From: Streptococcus sp. 29896
GTDB lineage: Bacteria > Bacillota > Bacilli > Lactobacillales > Streptococcaceae
NCBI RefSeq assembly: GCF_032594915.1
Contig: NZ_CP118733.1
Coordinates: 620,001 to 684,000, forward strand
DNA: 64,000 nucleotides
Direction: 5' to 3'
The translations under genes were made by a program, and so were the position numbers. Below, one piece after another: positions 16,671 to 25,108 of the stretch. How positions within the stretch are numbered: position 1 is the first letter of the stretch; every line of letters starts with the position of its first letter. Under the pieces are notes generated by a model. It made no database searches and was not told the origin of the DNA. It was given only the letters and a program-made list of their open reading frames with translations.

Positions 16671-17264
16671 ATGAATCATAAAGTGATTAATAAATTTTTG
16701 AGACCATATTTAATTTTGGATAAAATTTTATGGTTACTTGAAAAGAAAAAATTTAATAGTGTTGGAAAAGGAGTATCAATCGGAGCATCTTTTGATTTTT
16801 ACGGACACAAATATATAAATATTGGCAATAATGTATTGTCAAGAAATGGTTTAAAGTTACATGCTTGGAAAGAGTATAAAGGAAAAATTATTTCTGAAAA
16901 TCCGAATTTAACAATTGAGGATAGAGTATCATTTGGAGATAATTGCTATGTGACTTGTTCAAATAGTATTAAAATTGGGCAGGGGACTTTAATCGGAGAT
17001 AATGTGTTTATTACAGACAACAATCATGGTAAGAGTGATAAATTTGATATTACATTACCTCCAGCTGAAAGAGACATTTATAGTAAAGGTTCCGTAGAAA
17101 TTGGAGAAAATGTTTGGATTGGAAGAAATGTTAGTATTATGCCAGATGTCAAAATTGGTGATGGTGTTGTAATTGGTGCAAATTCAGTTGTAACAAAAAA
17201 TATTCCCCCATACTGTATTATTGCAGGGAGTCCTGCAAAAATTATTAGAAAGATAGAGCTCTAA
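16671..17264 (+). CDS. Hexapeptide-repeat O-acetyltransferase (left-handed beta-helix)
   Basis: 197 residues. Repeated [LIV]-G-x4 hexapeptides run from about residue 45 to the end, for example IGNNVLSRNGLKL, IEDRVSFGDNCYV, IGQGTLIGDNVFITDNNHG, IGENVWIGRNVSIMPDVKIGDGVVIGANSVV. The D-N-N-H-G segment holds the likely catalytic histidine, and the C-terminus (PPYCIIAGSPAKIIRKI) is standard for the maltose/galactoside acetyltransferase-like group. It likely acetylates a capsule sugar from acetyl-CoA in the cytoplasm; the acceptor is unknown. Seven bases after the preceding stop, with TTAGGAA as ribosome site. Confidence 0.85.
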   Translation: MNHKVINKFLRPYLILDKILWLLEKKKFNSVGKGVSIGASFDFYGHKYINIGNNVLSRNGLKLHAWKEYKGKIISENPNLTIEDRVSFGDNCYVTCSNSIKIGQGTLIGDNVFITDNNHGKSDKFDITLPPAERDIYSKGSVEIGENVWIGRNVSIMPDVKIGDGVVIGANSVVTKNIPPYCIIAGSPAKIIRKIEL

Positions 17265-17269
17265 TTGGT

Positions 17270-18436
17270 ATGTTAAAATTAAAAAAAACGGATATCTTTG
17301 CTTTCATTGCATTAATGCCAATTTTTGAACCAACATATTTTATTACAATACCACTTGTTAGTGCAATTTACAATGTATTAAGTATCCTGTTACCGATAGT
17401 GATTATAACTATTGCATTTCGCAATAAAGGAACATTCTATCGCTTTCCATTTTTATTAATAGGTATAGAATTTTGGATTCTACTATTAACGATTTTCAAT
17501 CGAGGGCAGATTAGAGCAACTGTTTCATATTTTTTGATGTTCACCTCTGTAATCCTTCTATTTAGTTTGTATAAAACTAGAATCATGTCTCTATTTAGAG
17601 CGTTTCAATTACATTTTGAAATTTGTATATATTTAAATTTGCTGAGTTTAATTTTTTTCCCAGATCGTTTATTTAGTAGGTTTAATGTTGCCTATGGATA
17701 TACTTTTGAGTGGTTTTTAGGTTCAAGAAATAATTTTTTGAATTGGTTACTTCCTGGATTAATGATTGCTATGATGGATAGTTATTTTCATCCAAAGAGT
17801 ATTCGATGGAAGATTCTAATATTGGCAATTTTTGCCACACAATTTTTTCAAACTTCATCAACTCTTATTGTGACATCAGTAATACTAGGGATTCTATTTT
17901 TAACAAATAAAATAAATAAGTTCTTTAAACCAATTCCTGCACTATTATTAGCTTTAGTTATTCAATTCCTTATTGTAATAGCTAATAATGTATCATTCCT
18001 ATCTCCAATTATTGAGGGAGTTCTTGGCAAAGAACTTACTTTTACTAACAGAACTACAATTTGGATGAATGCACTAAATAGCATTCATTGGATTGGTTTA
18101 GGAAAGATGCAATCAGATCAGGTAGTAAATATTTTGGGAAATTTCGGATTATTTTTATGGCGGGGAGCAACCCATGCACATAATCAATTACTGAATTTTG
18201 GTGTACAATCAGGCTGGATAGGTTTGATATGTATACTTGTTATCTATTTTAGAAATTCTAAACAAATGAATGTTTTTTGGAAAAATCCAATTGCAAGAAT
18301 CCTATCATTCTCAATGTTTGTGTATATTTTAGCGGGCATTACAGAAGTTACTTCTCACTATTTAATGCAGTTAATGATAATTTTTCCTTTTTATATAGAA
18401 GAATTTATTGATTTACAGTTGGATAATAAATCTTAG
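17270..18436 (+). CDS. wzy: Capsule repeat-unit polymerase Wzy
   Basis: 388 residues with about ten predicted membrane segments and a large extracytoplasmic loop, the usual shape of O-antigen/capsule polymerases. A weak O-antigen-ligase-like patch is seen near residues 255-310 (TNRTTIWMNALNS, then RGATHAHNQLLNFGVQSGWIGL), where H-A-H-N is typical of Wzy. It would join flipped lipid-linked repeats at the outer face of the membrane. Such proteins are highly diverse, so the call rests on topology, this motif and its place next to wzx. The ribosome site is weak. Confidence 0.8.
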   Translation: MLKLKKTDIFAFIALMPIFEPTYFITIPLVSAIYNVLSILLPIVIITIAFRNKGTFYRFPFLLIGIEFWILLLTIFNRGQIRATVSYFLMFTSVILLFSLYKTRIMSLFRAFQLHFEICIYLNLLSLIFFPDRLFSRFNVAYGYTFEWFLGSRNNFLNWLLPGLMIAMMDSYFHPKSIRWKILILAIFATQFFQTSSTLIVTSVILGILFLTNKINKFFKPIPALLLALVIQFLIVIANNVSFLSPIIEGVLGKELTFTNRTTIWMNALNSIHWIGLGKMQSDQVVNILGNFGLFLWRGATHAHNQLLNFGVQSGWIGLICILVIYFRNSKQMNVFWKNPIARILSFSMFVYILAGITEVTSHYLMQLMIIFPFYIEEFIDLQLDNKS

Positions 18437-18449
18437 AATGGGGAAGTAA

Positions 18450-19883
18450 ATGAAAAGGACAAATCGAGAAGTTATAAGTGGTATGATATGGTCGCTTTCT
18501 GAACGATTCATGTCTCAGATTGTTTCTATCGTAGTTACTATTATTTTAACTCGTTTAATAGCTCCTGCTGATTATGGATTAATTTCAATTGTCACTGTAA
18601 TCATTACAATACTAAATGTATTTATGACAAGTGGATTTAGTGCTGCATTGATTCAGCAAAATGATGTTGATGATATTGATTATTCAACGGTTTTATGGTT
18701 TAGTTTAGGATTAGGAGGCGCTATATATTTAATTGTTTTTTTATCAGCACCATTTGTAGCCCAATTTTATAAATTGGAGGAACTAACAATAGTATTACGT
18801 GTTCTGGCATTGAAAGTCCCATTGTCAGCTTTGAATTCTGTTCAACAGGCATATGTTTCAAGACATATGTTATTTCAAAAATTTTTTTCATCGACTGTGT
18901 CAGCAACGATTGTCTCAGGGATAGTTGGTGTGACACTTGCATATAGCAATTTTGGTGTTTGGGCACTAGTCTTTCAGGATTTGATAAATGTGTTTACTAT
19001 TACCATTGTTTTATGGTTTAGTATTAAGTGGAAACCTTCTTTAGTTTTCTCGACTAAGCGCTTAACAAAACTATTCGACTTTGGAGTAAAGATTTTTCTT
19101 CAGACGATGTTTAATACACTGTATGCTAATATAAGAAGTTTGTTAATTGGTAGAGTATACTCTGCAACAGATTTGGCATACTATTCTAAGGGGAATCAAT
19201 ATCCTAATTTAATTGTTACAAATGTTGATTCAGCTGTAAGTAAAACAATGTTTCCTGTAATGTCTAGGGAACAAGATAACATTGAAAAAATTAAATCATT
19301 AACAAGAAATACTGCACAAACTAGTTCTTACATAATGAGCCCGATTTTAGTTGGTTTTATTGTTTGTGCGGATTCAATTGTTTCTTTAGTTATGACAGAT
19401 AAATGGTTACCAGCAGTTCCTTATGTTCAGATAATATGCTGTTGTTTACTTATTAGACCTTTTCAAACTGCTATAGTACAGGCTATAAAAGCGATAGGAG
19501 AGTCAGGAATTTTATTGAAAATGGATATCCCTGTAAGAATTTTTGCACTAGTTCTATTATTCTGTACAATAAATTTCGGTGTAGTCTATATAGCTATTTC
19601 AGAGATTGTTATTGAACTATTAGCTTTGCTAATTTATTCATATTATTCTACTAAATTGATTGGATATTCTTATGTTGAGATATTAGTTGATTTCTGTCAG
19701 AATTTTCTTTTATCAATTATTATGGGAATGGTAGTTTATTTGATTGGAAATGTATTGGAGTTAGATAGATTTTCTGAGTTACTGATACAAATTATTGTTG
19801 GAATTATTATTTACTTCATTGTTTCAATAATTTTTAAAAACAAAAGCTTTCGACAATTTACTACGTTTTTAAGAAGGAGTTGA
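18450..19883 (+). CDS. wzx: Capsule repeat-unit flippase Wzx
   Basis: 477 residues, about 12-14 membrane helices, of the MOP superfamily Polysacc_synt_3 type (MKRTNREVISGMIWSLSERFMSQIVSIVVTIILTRLI; later FGVWALVFQDL, FGVKIFLQTMFNTLYANIRSLLIGRVYS, and LAYYSKGNQYPN). It moves undecaprenyl-diphosphate-linked repeat units across the membrane to Wzy. GGGGAAG Shine-Dalgarno at 14 bp from the wzy stop. Last intact gene of the cps operon; decayed DNA follows. Confidence 0.9.
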   Translation: MKRTNREVISGMIWSLSERFMSQIVSIVVTIILTRLIAPADYGLISIVTVIITILNVFMTSGFSAALIQQNDVDDIDYSTVLWFSLGLGGAIYLIVFLSAPFVAQFYKLEELTIVLRVLALKVPLSALNSVQQAYVSRHMLFQKFFSSTVSATIVSGIVGVTLAYSNFGVWALVFQDLINVFTITIVLWFSIKWKPSLVFSTKRLTKLFDFGVKIFLQTMFNTLYANIRSLLIGRVYSATDLAYYSKGNQYPNLIVTNVDSAVSKTMFPVMSREQDNIEKIKSLTRNTAQTSSYIMSPILVGFIVCADSIVSLVMTDKWLPAVPYVQIICCCLLIRPFQTAIVQAIKAIGESGILLKMDIPVRIFALVLLFCTINFGVVYIAISEIVIELLALLIYSYYSTKLIGYSYVEILVDFCQNFLLSIIMGMVVYLIGNVLELDRFSELLIQIIVGIIIYFIVSIIFKNKSFRQFTTFLRRS

Positions 19884-20176
19884 ATTATACCACAAAAGTT
19901 TGATAATTGTTGACTACTAGGATTTAGTTCTGATTTTAACAGGATTAAGTCTTTTTTATTTCTTTGCCATTGTTGCAGAAAATGCGATAATATAACAATG
20001 ATATTTTCTGAACAAACAGATAGAAAAAATTTCTCAATTTGGAGACTTGGTAAGATCATGTTAGCTTGGGTGAAGTTTGGCTAGACATTAATAAACTGAC
20101 CAAAGAGCTATTTGCCCAAGTTTCGTACAGTTATAGGTTTTATGCAGTGTCTAAGGAGAAATAATAAACAAATTAT
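19884..20176 (+). other. Decayed stretch downstream of wzx
   Basis: About 290 bp without an intact gene. One frame near 20000-20165 reads as an interrupted peptide (IFSEQTDRKNFSIWRLGKIMLAWVKFG, then after stops SYLPKFRTVIGFMQCLRRNNKQ), which resembles the end of a glycosyltransferase or acyltransferase, but no family can be assigned. It leads directly into the glf pseudogene. Confidence 0.4.
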
Positions 20177-20582
20177 GTGAAGTATTACGATTATTTAGTG
20201 TTTGGAGCGGACTTGTTTGGTGCAGTTTTTGTCCATGAAACAGCTCCAATAGGTAAAAAGGTGAGGACAATCGGGAAACGTGCCCCCTATTACGGACAAT
20301 ATCCACACGAAGGGAGTAGAAGGCGACCAGGTCCAAGAATACGGTGCATATATTTTGCATACTTTTGAAAAGGAAATTTTGGACTATGTCGACCAATTTG
20401 CGGAGTTCAACAGCTACACTAATTCACCAGTTGCCAATTACAAGGGGGAAATTTATGACTTATCAATTAACATGATTTCTTTAACAAGCTTGAAGAGTAG
20501 TGACTCTTTCTGAAGCAGAGTCAAAGATTTAGGAGCATCGTGCTGTTTTGGATGGAAAAATACATGAAAACTTGTCTAAAAT
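20177..20582 (+). pseudogene. glf: glf (UDP-galactopyranose mutase) pseudogene, N-terminal remnant
   Basis: The first frame reads MKYYDYLVFGADLFGAVFVHETAPIGKKVRTI, matching the Glf FAD-binding start (YDYLIVGAGLFGA). After a frameshift near 20280 the match continues in another frame: TDNIHTKGVEGDQVQEYGAYILHT, then DYVDQFAEFNSYTNSPVANYKGEIYDLSINM. After a further break it continues as VTLSEAESKI, stop, then HRAVLDGKIHENLSKI, as in the GVTSPEEAKAKI and QRAVLEGK region. Only about the first 150 of some 370 codons remain. Functional Glf makes UDP-galactofuranose, so an ancestral capsule here probably contained Galf. The remnant has no activity now. Confidence 0.85.
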
Positions 20583-20585
20583 ATG

Positions 20586-20623
20586 AACATCTATCTCTTT
20601 TTTTGAGAAATAGATGTTTTTTG
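20586..20623 (+). terminator. Rho-independent terminator closing the cps region
   Basis: AACATCTAT (20586-20594) pairs with ATAGATGTT (20610-20618), with further TCTC/GAGA pairing inside and a T run after the stem. It ends the capsule locus and separates it from the UDP-glucose dehydrogenase gene. Confidence 0.8.
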
Positions 20624-20652
20624 TTGAAAGAAATATGAACAAGTTGTATAAT
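20624..20652 (+). promoter_or_regulatory. Sigma-A promoter of the HTH-UDP-glucose dehydrogenase gene
   Basis: TTGAAA (20624-20629), a 17-bp spacer and TATAAT (20647-20652) form a near-consensus promoter directly after the cps terminator. The gene is therefore transcribed independently of the capsule operon. Confidence 0.8.
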
Positions 20653-20671
20653 GATTCTGAGGTGTTAATAT

Positions 20672-22150
20672 ATGTTTTCAACGATAGATTTTGGAAAAAA
20701 GATGAAACTGCGTCGTCAGGAGCTTGGTTGGACTCAGGTTCAACTAGCTGAGGTGACTGAAATCAGTCGCTCTAGCATTAGTAAGATGGAGAAGGGGGAT
20801 TTTTCACCAAGTCTTGTCCAGTTTGAGATTATTTGTAATTGTTTAGGACTTTCTCCATCCGATTTTTTCAAGGGTCCTTCTGAAAAAAAAGAGAAATTAG
20901 GCAAAGTAGTCAAGGTAGCTGTGGCAGGTACTGGATATGTGGGCCTTTCTGTGGCTGTTCTTTTGGCGCAGCATCATGACGTGACTGCTGTGGATGTGAT
21001 TCCTGAAAAGGTGGAATTGATCAATGCCAAGCAGTCTCCGATTCAAGATGATTATATTGAGCAATATTTGGCCGAAAAGGACTTACGTTTGCAGGCAACT
21101 TTAGATGCAGCATCTGCCTATCAAGATGCTGAAATTGTTGTGATTGCTGCTCCTACCAACTATGATAGTGAGAAGAATTATTTTGATACAAGTCACGTAG
21201 AATCAGTTATCGAAACGGTTCTATCTTACAATAACCATGCTTTGATTGTTATTAAATCGACCATACCGGTTGGTTTTACAAGAAGCATGCGGGAAAAATT
21301 CCAAACGGATCGGATTATTTTTAGTCCAGAATTTTTGCGTGAATCCAAGGCACTATATGACAATCTTTATCCATCTCGTATTATTGTATCCTATGAAGTG
21401 ACTGATTCAGAGGAGGTGCGTCAAAAAGCCCAATTATTTGCTTCCTTGTTGGAACAAGGGGCCGAGAAAGAGGGCATTGATATCCTTTTTATGGGGGCGA
21501 CAGAAGCAGAAGCGGTAAAATTATTTGCCAATACCTACTTAGCCCTACGGGTTTCTTACTTCAACGAGCTTGATACCTACGCTGAACTAAAAGGTCTGAA
21601 TACGGAGGCCATTATCAATGGGGTTGGTTTAGATCCACGGATTGGCAATCATTACAATAATCCTTCCTTTGGTTACGGGGGCTATTGCTTACCCAAAGAC
21701 ACTAAACAGTTGTTGGCGAACTATGATCAAGTTCCGCAAAATATGATGACGGCTATTGTTGAGTCAAATCGTACGCGAAAGGATTTTATTGCAGATCAGG
21801 TCTTGAAGATGGCGGATTATTATGCCTACTCTGAGCGGGATGTTTATTCGCTTCAAGAGGAAAAAGATATTACCATTGGGATTTACCGCTTGACCATGAA
21901 GAGCAACTCTGATAATTTCCGTCAAAGTTCGATCCAAGGTGTCATGAAGCGTTTGAAGGCCAAGGGTGCGACGGTCATTATTTATGAACCGACTTTGGAA
22001 AATGGCACTACCTTCTTTGGTTCCAAGGTTGTCAATAATCTCAAGCAGTTTAAAAAATTAAGCCAGGCAATCGTTGCCAACCGTTTTGATCAGTCTTTAG
22101 CAGATGTACAGGACAAGGTTTATACGCGAGATATTTTTCGTAGGGATTAA
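20672..22150 (+). CDS. XRE-type helix-turn-helix fused to UDP-glucose 6-dehydrogenase
   Basis: 492 residues in one uninterrupted frame. Residues about 8-65 are a Cro/CI-type HTH ([35 protein letters not shown]), then a short charged linker. Residues about 85-490 form a complete UDP-glucose/GDP-mannose dehydrogenase: NAD motif [48 protein letters not shown], and the catalytic Cys in [14 protein letters not shown]. The enzyme part makes UDP-glucuronate from UDP-glucose and 2 NAD+. The HTH suggests DNA binding, possibly autoregulation sensing UDP-glucose or NAD(H). TGAGGTG Shine-Dalgarno 8 nt before the ATG. No glucuronosyltransferase is evident next to it. Confidence 0.88.
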   Translation: MFSTIDFGKKMKLRRQELGWTQVQLAEVTEISRSSISKMEKGDFSPSLVQFEIICNCLGLSPSDFFKGPSEKKEKLGKVVKVAVAGTGYVGLSVAVLLAQHHDVTAVDVIPEKVELINAKQSPIQDDYIEQYLAEKDLRLQATLDAASAYQDAEIVVIAAPTNYDSEKNYFDTSHVESVIETVLSYNNHALIVIKSTIPVGFTRSMREKFQTDRIIFSPEFLRESKALYDNLYPSRIIVSYEVTDSEEVRQKAQLFASLLEQGAEKEGIDILFMGATEAEAVKLFANTYLALRVSYFNELDTYAELKGLNTEAIINGVGLDPRIGNHYNNPSFGYGGYCLPKDTKQLLANYDQVPQNMMTAIVESNRTRKDFIADQVLKMADYYAYSERDVYSLQEEKDITIGIYRLTMKSNSDNFRQSSIQGVMKRLKAKGATVIIYEPTLENGTTFFGSKVVNNLKQFKKLSQAIVANRFDQSLADVQDKVYTRDIFRRD

Positions 22151-22178
22151 AAAAAAGAGGTCATGCCTCTTTTTTTTC
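22149..22178. terminator. Bidirectional terminator
   Basis: A run of A, AGAGG, loop TCATG, CCTCT and a run of T, directly after the dehydrogenase stop. It also faces the 3' end of the convergent flavin reductase gene. Confidence 0.85.
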
Positions 22179-22228
22179 TTACTCTGGAAGTTGGGGGAAT
22201 CCAGAGTAGGGGTATTATAGGGGGAAAC

Positions 22229-22774
22229 TTATTGAATAGCATCCAGCAAGGCTTGTGCTTGCGCCTCCAAACTTGCTCGAACAGTGTCGGATAAAATCAG
22301 TTGGCCTGTTGCCCATGCTTCAGGGTTGACAGTGCTAGCTGTAAATTCTCCGACAATTTGTGTTCTAATGAATGGAAGAAGATGCTGGAAATCCTTAAAG
22401 AGAAAGTCGTGACCGCTATTTCCAACTGCAGAAACAGTTGTCAGCTTATCTTGAAGGATTGAAGGGCCTTTGGGATTTGTCAAGTCTAGTGATCGACTGA
22501 GCCAATCTAGAGCATTTTTCACGATACCTGGAATGGCGTAATTGTAGACTGGTGAAAAAATCCAAATGGCATCTGCAGCTGCAACTTGATCTCGAAGTTG
22601 GGCAATTGCAGGGAGTATTGGAATTTCAATGTCCTGATTAAAGAGGGGAATGGAAGCTAAGTCAATATAGGAGACTTGAGCTTTGTCAGCCAAAAGAGTT
22701 TCTGCTTCCTTTGCCATTTGGTGGTTGAAAGATCCGTCACGTAGTGACCCAACTAGAAATAAGATATGTGCCAT
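22229..22774 (-). CDS. NAD(P)H-dependent FMN reductase family protein
   Basis: 181 residues with a flavodoxin-like fold. The FMN phosphate-binding start is FLVGSLRDGSFNHQMA, followed by the conserved IWIFSPVYNYAIPGIVKNALDWLSR loop and a later SAVGNSGHD glycine loop. It matches the NADPH-dependent FMN reductase/azoreductase (YieF/ChrR-like) family that reduces quinones or other small electrophiles in the cytoplasm. AAAAGGAG Shine-Dalgarno and a TATAAT box upstream. It follows a marR gene on the same strand, so it may be its target. Confidence 0.85.
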   Translation of the reverse strand: MAHILFLVGSLRDGSFNHQMAKEAETLLADKAQVSYIDLASIPLFNQDIEIPILPAIAQLRDQVAAADAIWIFSPVYNYAIPGIVKNALDWLSRSLDLTNPKGPSILQDKLTTVSAVGNSGHDFLFKDFQHLLPFIRTQIVGEFTASTVNPEAWATGQLILSDTVRASLEAQAQALLDAIQ

Positions 22775-22846
22775 ATCTAGGCTCCTTTTAAATTCATGAT
22801 GTTGTTATATTATAATTTTTGTGTTTTGTCACGATTTAAATGTAGA

Positions 22847-23293
22847 TTATTTCAAATTTTTAAAATTTTTTAAGATGTCAGCCAAGATGACTTGTTCCTC
22901 AGGGCTAATGACTGAGAAGATTTTACCGATATTTTCATAATGTTCAGGCAAAATCGCTTCTATGCGTTCGCGACCGAGTGGGGTTAAACCGACTAGGAAG
23001 GAGCGTCTGTCCTTGGTATCTGGAACCTTTACAACATAGCCATCGCGAATCATGTTTCGGATGACGACGGTCATATTTCCAGAAGTGCTGAGGAGTTTAT
23101 CAATCAGATCTTGGATTCGAAGGTCGCCTTTATTGTACAAGGCTTCTAAAACGCCAAATTGACAAACAGTCAAATTGTGTTTCTTAATTGTTTCGACTTC
23201 CTGTTTGACGATAGCATTGGCTGCTCTGCGAAAAACAACCAAACTATGTAGGGCTTCTTGATTTTCTTGTAATGCTTGTTCAATCCTGTTCAT
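22847..23293 (-). CDS. MarR-family transcriptional regulator
   Basis: 148 residues with the MarR winged-helix arrangement: TVCQFGVLEALYNKGDLRIQDLIDKLLSTSGNMTVVIRNMIRDGYVVKVPDTKDRRSFLVGLTPLGRERIEAILPEH. The wing carries the family D-x-R-R-S motif. These dimers usually repress their own gene and a neighbouring detoxification gene; here the flavin reductase 72 bp downstream is the obvious candidate. The start at 23293 directly follows a -10 box at six-base spacing, so the mRNA may be leaderless. Confidence 0.87.
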   Translation of the reverse strand: MNRIEQALQENQEALHSLVVFRRAANAIVKQEVETIKKHNLTVCQFGVLEALYNKGDLRIQDLIDKLLSTSGNMTVVIRNMIRDGYVVKVPDTKDRRSFLVGLTPLGRERIEAILPEHYENIGKIFSVISPEEQVILADILKNFKNLK

Positions 23294-23299
23294 AGCCCT

Positions 23300-23308
23300 A
23301 TTTTATCA
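23300..23308 (-). promoter_or_regulatory. Extended -10 promoter of marR, predicting a leaderless mRNA
   Basis: On minus: TG, A, TAAAAT (23308 down to 23300), then the six bases AGGGCT and the ATG. The start codon falls on the expected transcription start. The AGGG is too close to the ATG to act as a normal Shine-Dalgarno. Confidence 0.5.
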
Positions 23309-23312
23309 ATAA

Positions 23313-23327
23313 TGCATGCTTTATGCA
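23313..23327. promoter_or_regulatory. Inverted repeat, candidate MarR operator
   Basis: TGCAT (23313-23317) and ATGCA (23323-23327) flank a 5-bp centre, just upstream of the marR -10 element. The size and position fit a MarR dimer site, but the arms are short. Confidence 0.35.
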
Positions 23328-23418
23328 AGATTTTCTCTGGATAAACAGGGAAAACATGCGGACCTCTTTTCCCTAAAGGATAGCATTCTGAAGGAATATG
23401 GTGTATAATAAGAACGAT

Positions 23419-23916
23419 ATGAAAAAATCACTAGAATCTGTAGCACGTTTTTTGCAATCGACCTTGGGCCAGTGGCTGGTCGGCTTGTTTATTTGCCTTT
23501 TTGTACTTGTTTTTTCCTTTTTTTTCCTACTCGATTTATCTATTCAGCCTAGAAAAGACACGGAACGAGAACTCGAGCGAGTTGTGTTAGCCAACACACC
23601 GATTCAGGCTGTGGAGGATATTGAACTCTATAATGGACAAGAAAGCTTTTATAGTTTTTATGGCAAGGATGAGGCGGGGAATGATTTAGTCGCCCTAGTG
23701 TCGGATCAGGATGATACGATTTATCTGTCAGATCTATCTGCTGGAATTGAGCAGGGTGAGGCAGAGAGCCGTGCAAAGGAAAATGGTGCTACACAAATCG
23801 ATCGTGCTGTTTTAGGTGTTTACCAAGAACAGCTCGTTTGGGAAGTGAAGTCTGAGCAGACTTACTATCTCATCTCGTTTGAATCCGGTGATTTTATTAA
23901 GAAGGAGGGCTTATGA
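23419..23916 (+). CDS. TseB/YpmB-like cell-wall regulator with DUF5590
   Basis: 165 residues from the ATG at 23419: a short cytoplasmic N-terminus, one membrane helix (WLVGLFICLFVLVFSFFFLLDL) and an extracellular domain with two PepSY-like repeats. The order with aspC and asnS matches B. subtilis ypmB-aspB-asnS; YpmB is now called TseB and modulates PBP2A and cell elongation. The start is ambiguous. An ATG at 23398 has AAGGAA nearby, but the MVYNKND it would add spans a TATAAT sequence (23404-23409), which could be the promoter for a start at 23419. Confidence 0.75.
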   Translation: MKKSLESVARFLQSTLGQWLVGLFICLFVLVFSFFFLLDLSIQPRKDTERELERVVLANTPIQAVEDIELYNGQESFYSFYGKDEAGNDLVALVSDQDDTIYLSDLSAGIEQGEAESRAKENGATQIDRAVLGVYQEQLVWEVKSEQTYYLISFESGDFIKKEGL

Positions 23917-25094
23917 GCAAGCTATCAAAACGTGTCTTAGAAATGGAAGAAAGTGTCACTCTGGCAGCAGGTGCACGGGCCAAGGCCTTGAAGGCTGAGG
24001 GACGTGATATTTTAGAGCTGACCTTGGGTGAGCCAGACTTCGTCACACCGAAAAATATCCAGCAAGCTGCTATTAAGTCTATCGAAGATGGTAAGGCGAG
24101 TTTTTACACTGTGGCTTCAGGTCTTCCAGAGTTGAAGGACGCGGTTAATACCTACTTTGAGAACTTCTACGGCTACTCTATCGAACGCAAGCAAGTCGTT
24201 CTTGCGACAGGTGCTAAGTTTGTTCTTTATGCCTTCTTTGCGGCGGTCATCAATCCTGGCGATGAGGTCCTGATTCCAACGCCTTACTGGGTATCCTATG
24301 CCGACCAAATCAAGATGAACGAAGGAGTGCCTGTCTTTGTCACTGCGACAGAAGAGCACAATTTCAAGGTAACGGTTGAACAGCTGGAAGCAGCTCGGAC
24401 AGACAAGACCAAGGTCCTTTTGCTCAATAGTCCGTCCAATCCAACGGGTATGATTTACAGTCGTGAGGAATTGGAAGCTATTGGAAACTGGGCTGTAGAG
24501 CACGATATTCTCATCTTGGCAGACGATATTTACGGTCGTTTGGTCTATAATGGAAATACCTTCACACCGATTTCAAGCATTTCAGAAAGCATTCGTCAGC
24601 AGACTATTGTTGTCAATGGGGTGGCCAAGGCCTATGCCATGACAGGTTGGCGGGTTGGATTTGCCGTTGGTAATCCTGAAATCATTGCGGCTATGAGCAA
24701 GATTGTCGGACAAACGACTTCAAACCTGACAGCAGTTGCTCAGTATGCGGCCATTGAAGCCTTTACAGGTCCGCAAGATACGGTCGAAACCATGCGTCAG
24801 GCCTTTGAAGAGCGACTCAATACCATTTATCCCTTACTAGCAGAAGTACCAGGTTTTGAAGTCATTAAGCCAGAAGGAGCCTTCTATCTCTTCCCAAATG
24901 TCAAAAAGGCTATGGAGATGAAAGGCTACACAGATGTGACCGAATTTACCACAGCTATTCTGGAAGAAGTAGGAGTAGCCTTGGTAACAGGTGCTGGTTT
25001 TGGAGCTCCTGAGAATATCCGCCTCAGCTATGCGACAGATATGGACACGCTCAAAGAAGCAGTGGCTCGACTACACACATTTATGAAAAAATAA
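23913..25094 (+). CDS. aspC: Pyridoxal-phosphate aspartate aminotransferase family
   Basis: 393 residues, a class I aminotransferase. Visible elements are [11 protein letters not shown], the substrate segment [40 protein letters not shown], and the PLP-binding lysine in [16 protein letters not shown] (standard motif SKxYAMTGWR; the S is A here). The C-terminal arginine is in NIRLSYA. It transfers amino groups between aspartate and 2-oxoglutarate, or similar pairs. Starts in an ATGA overlap with the tseB-like gene and sits 14 bp ahead of asnS. Confidence 0.9.
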   Translation: MSKLSKRVLEMEESVTLAAGARAKALKAEGRDILELTLGEPDFVTPKNIQQAAIKSIEDGKASFYTVASGLPELKDAVNTYFENFYGYSIERKQVVLATGAKFVLYAFFAAVINPGDEVLIPTPYWVSYADQIKMNEGVPVFVTATEEHNFKVTVEQLEAARTDKTKVLLLNSPSNPTGMIYSREELEAIGNWAVEHDILILADDIYGRLVYNGNTFTPISSISESIRQQTIVVNGVAKAYAMTGWRVGFAVGNPEIIAAMSKIVGQTTSNLTAVAQYAAIEAFTGPQDTVETMRQAFEERLNTIYPLLAEVPGFEVIKPEGAFYLFPNVKKAMEMKGYTDVTEFTTAILEEVGVALVTGAGFGAPENIRLSYATDMDTLKEAVARLHTFMKK

Positions 25095-25108
25095 AAAGAG
25101 GAAAAATA

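Noticed and set aside
20280-20513. ORF of 77 codons treated as a gene
   Set aside because: Its sequence is the second-frame part of the glf remnant, so it was merged into the pseudogene.
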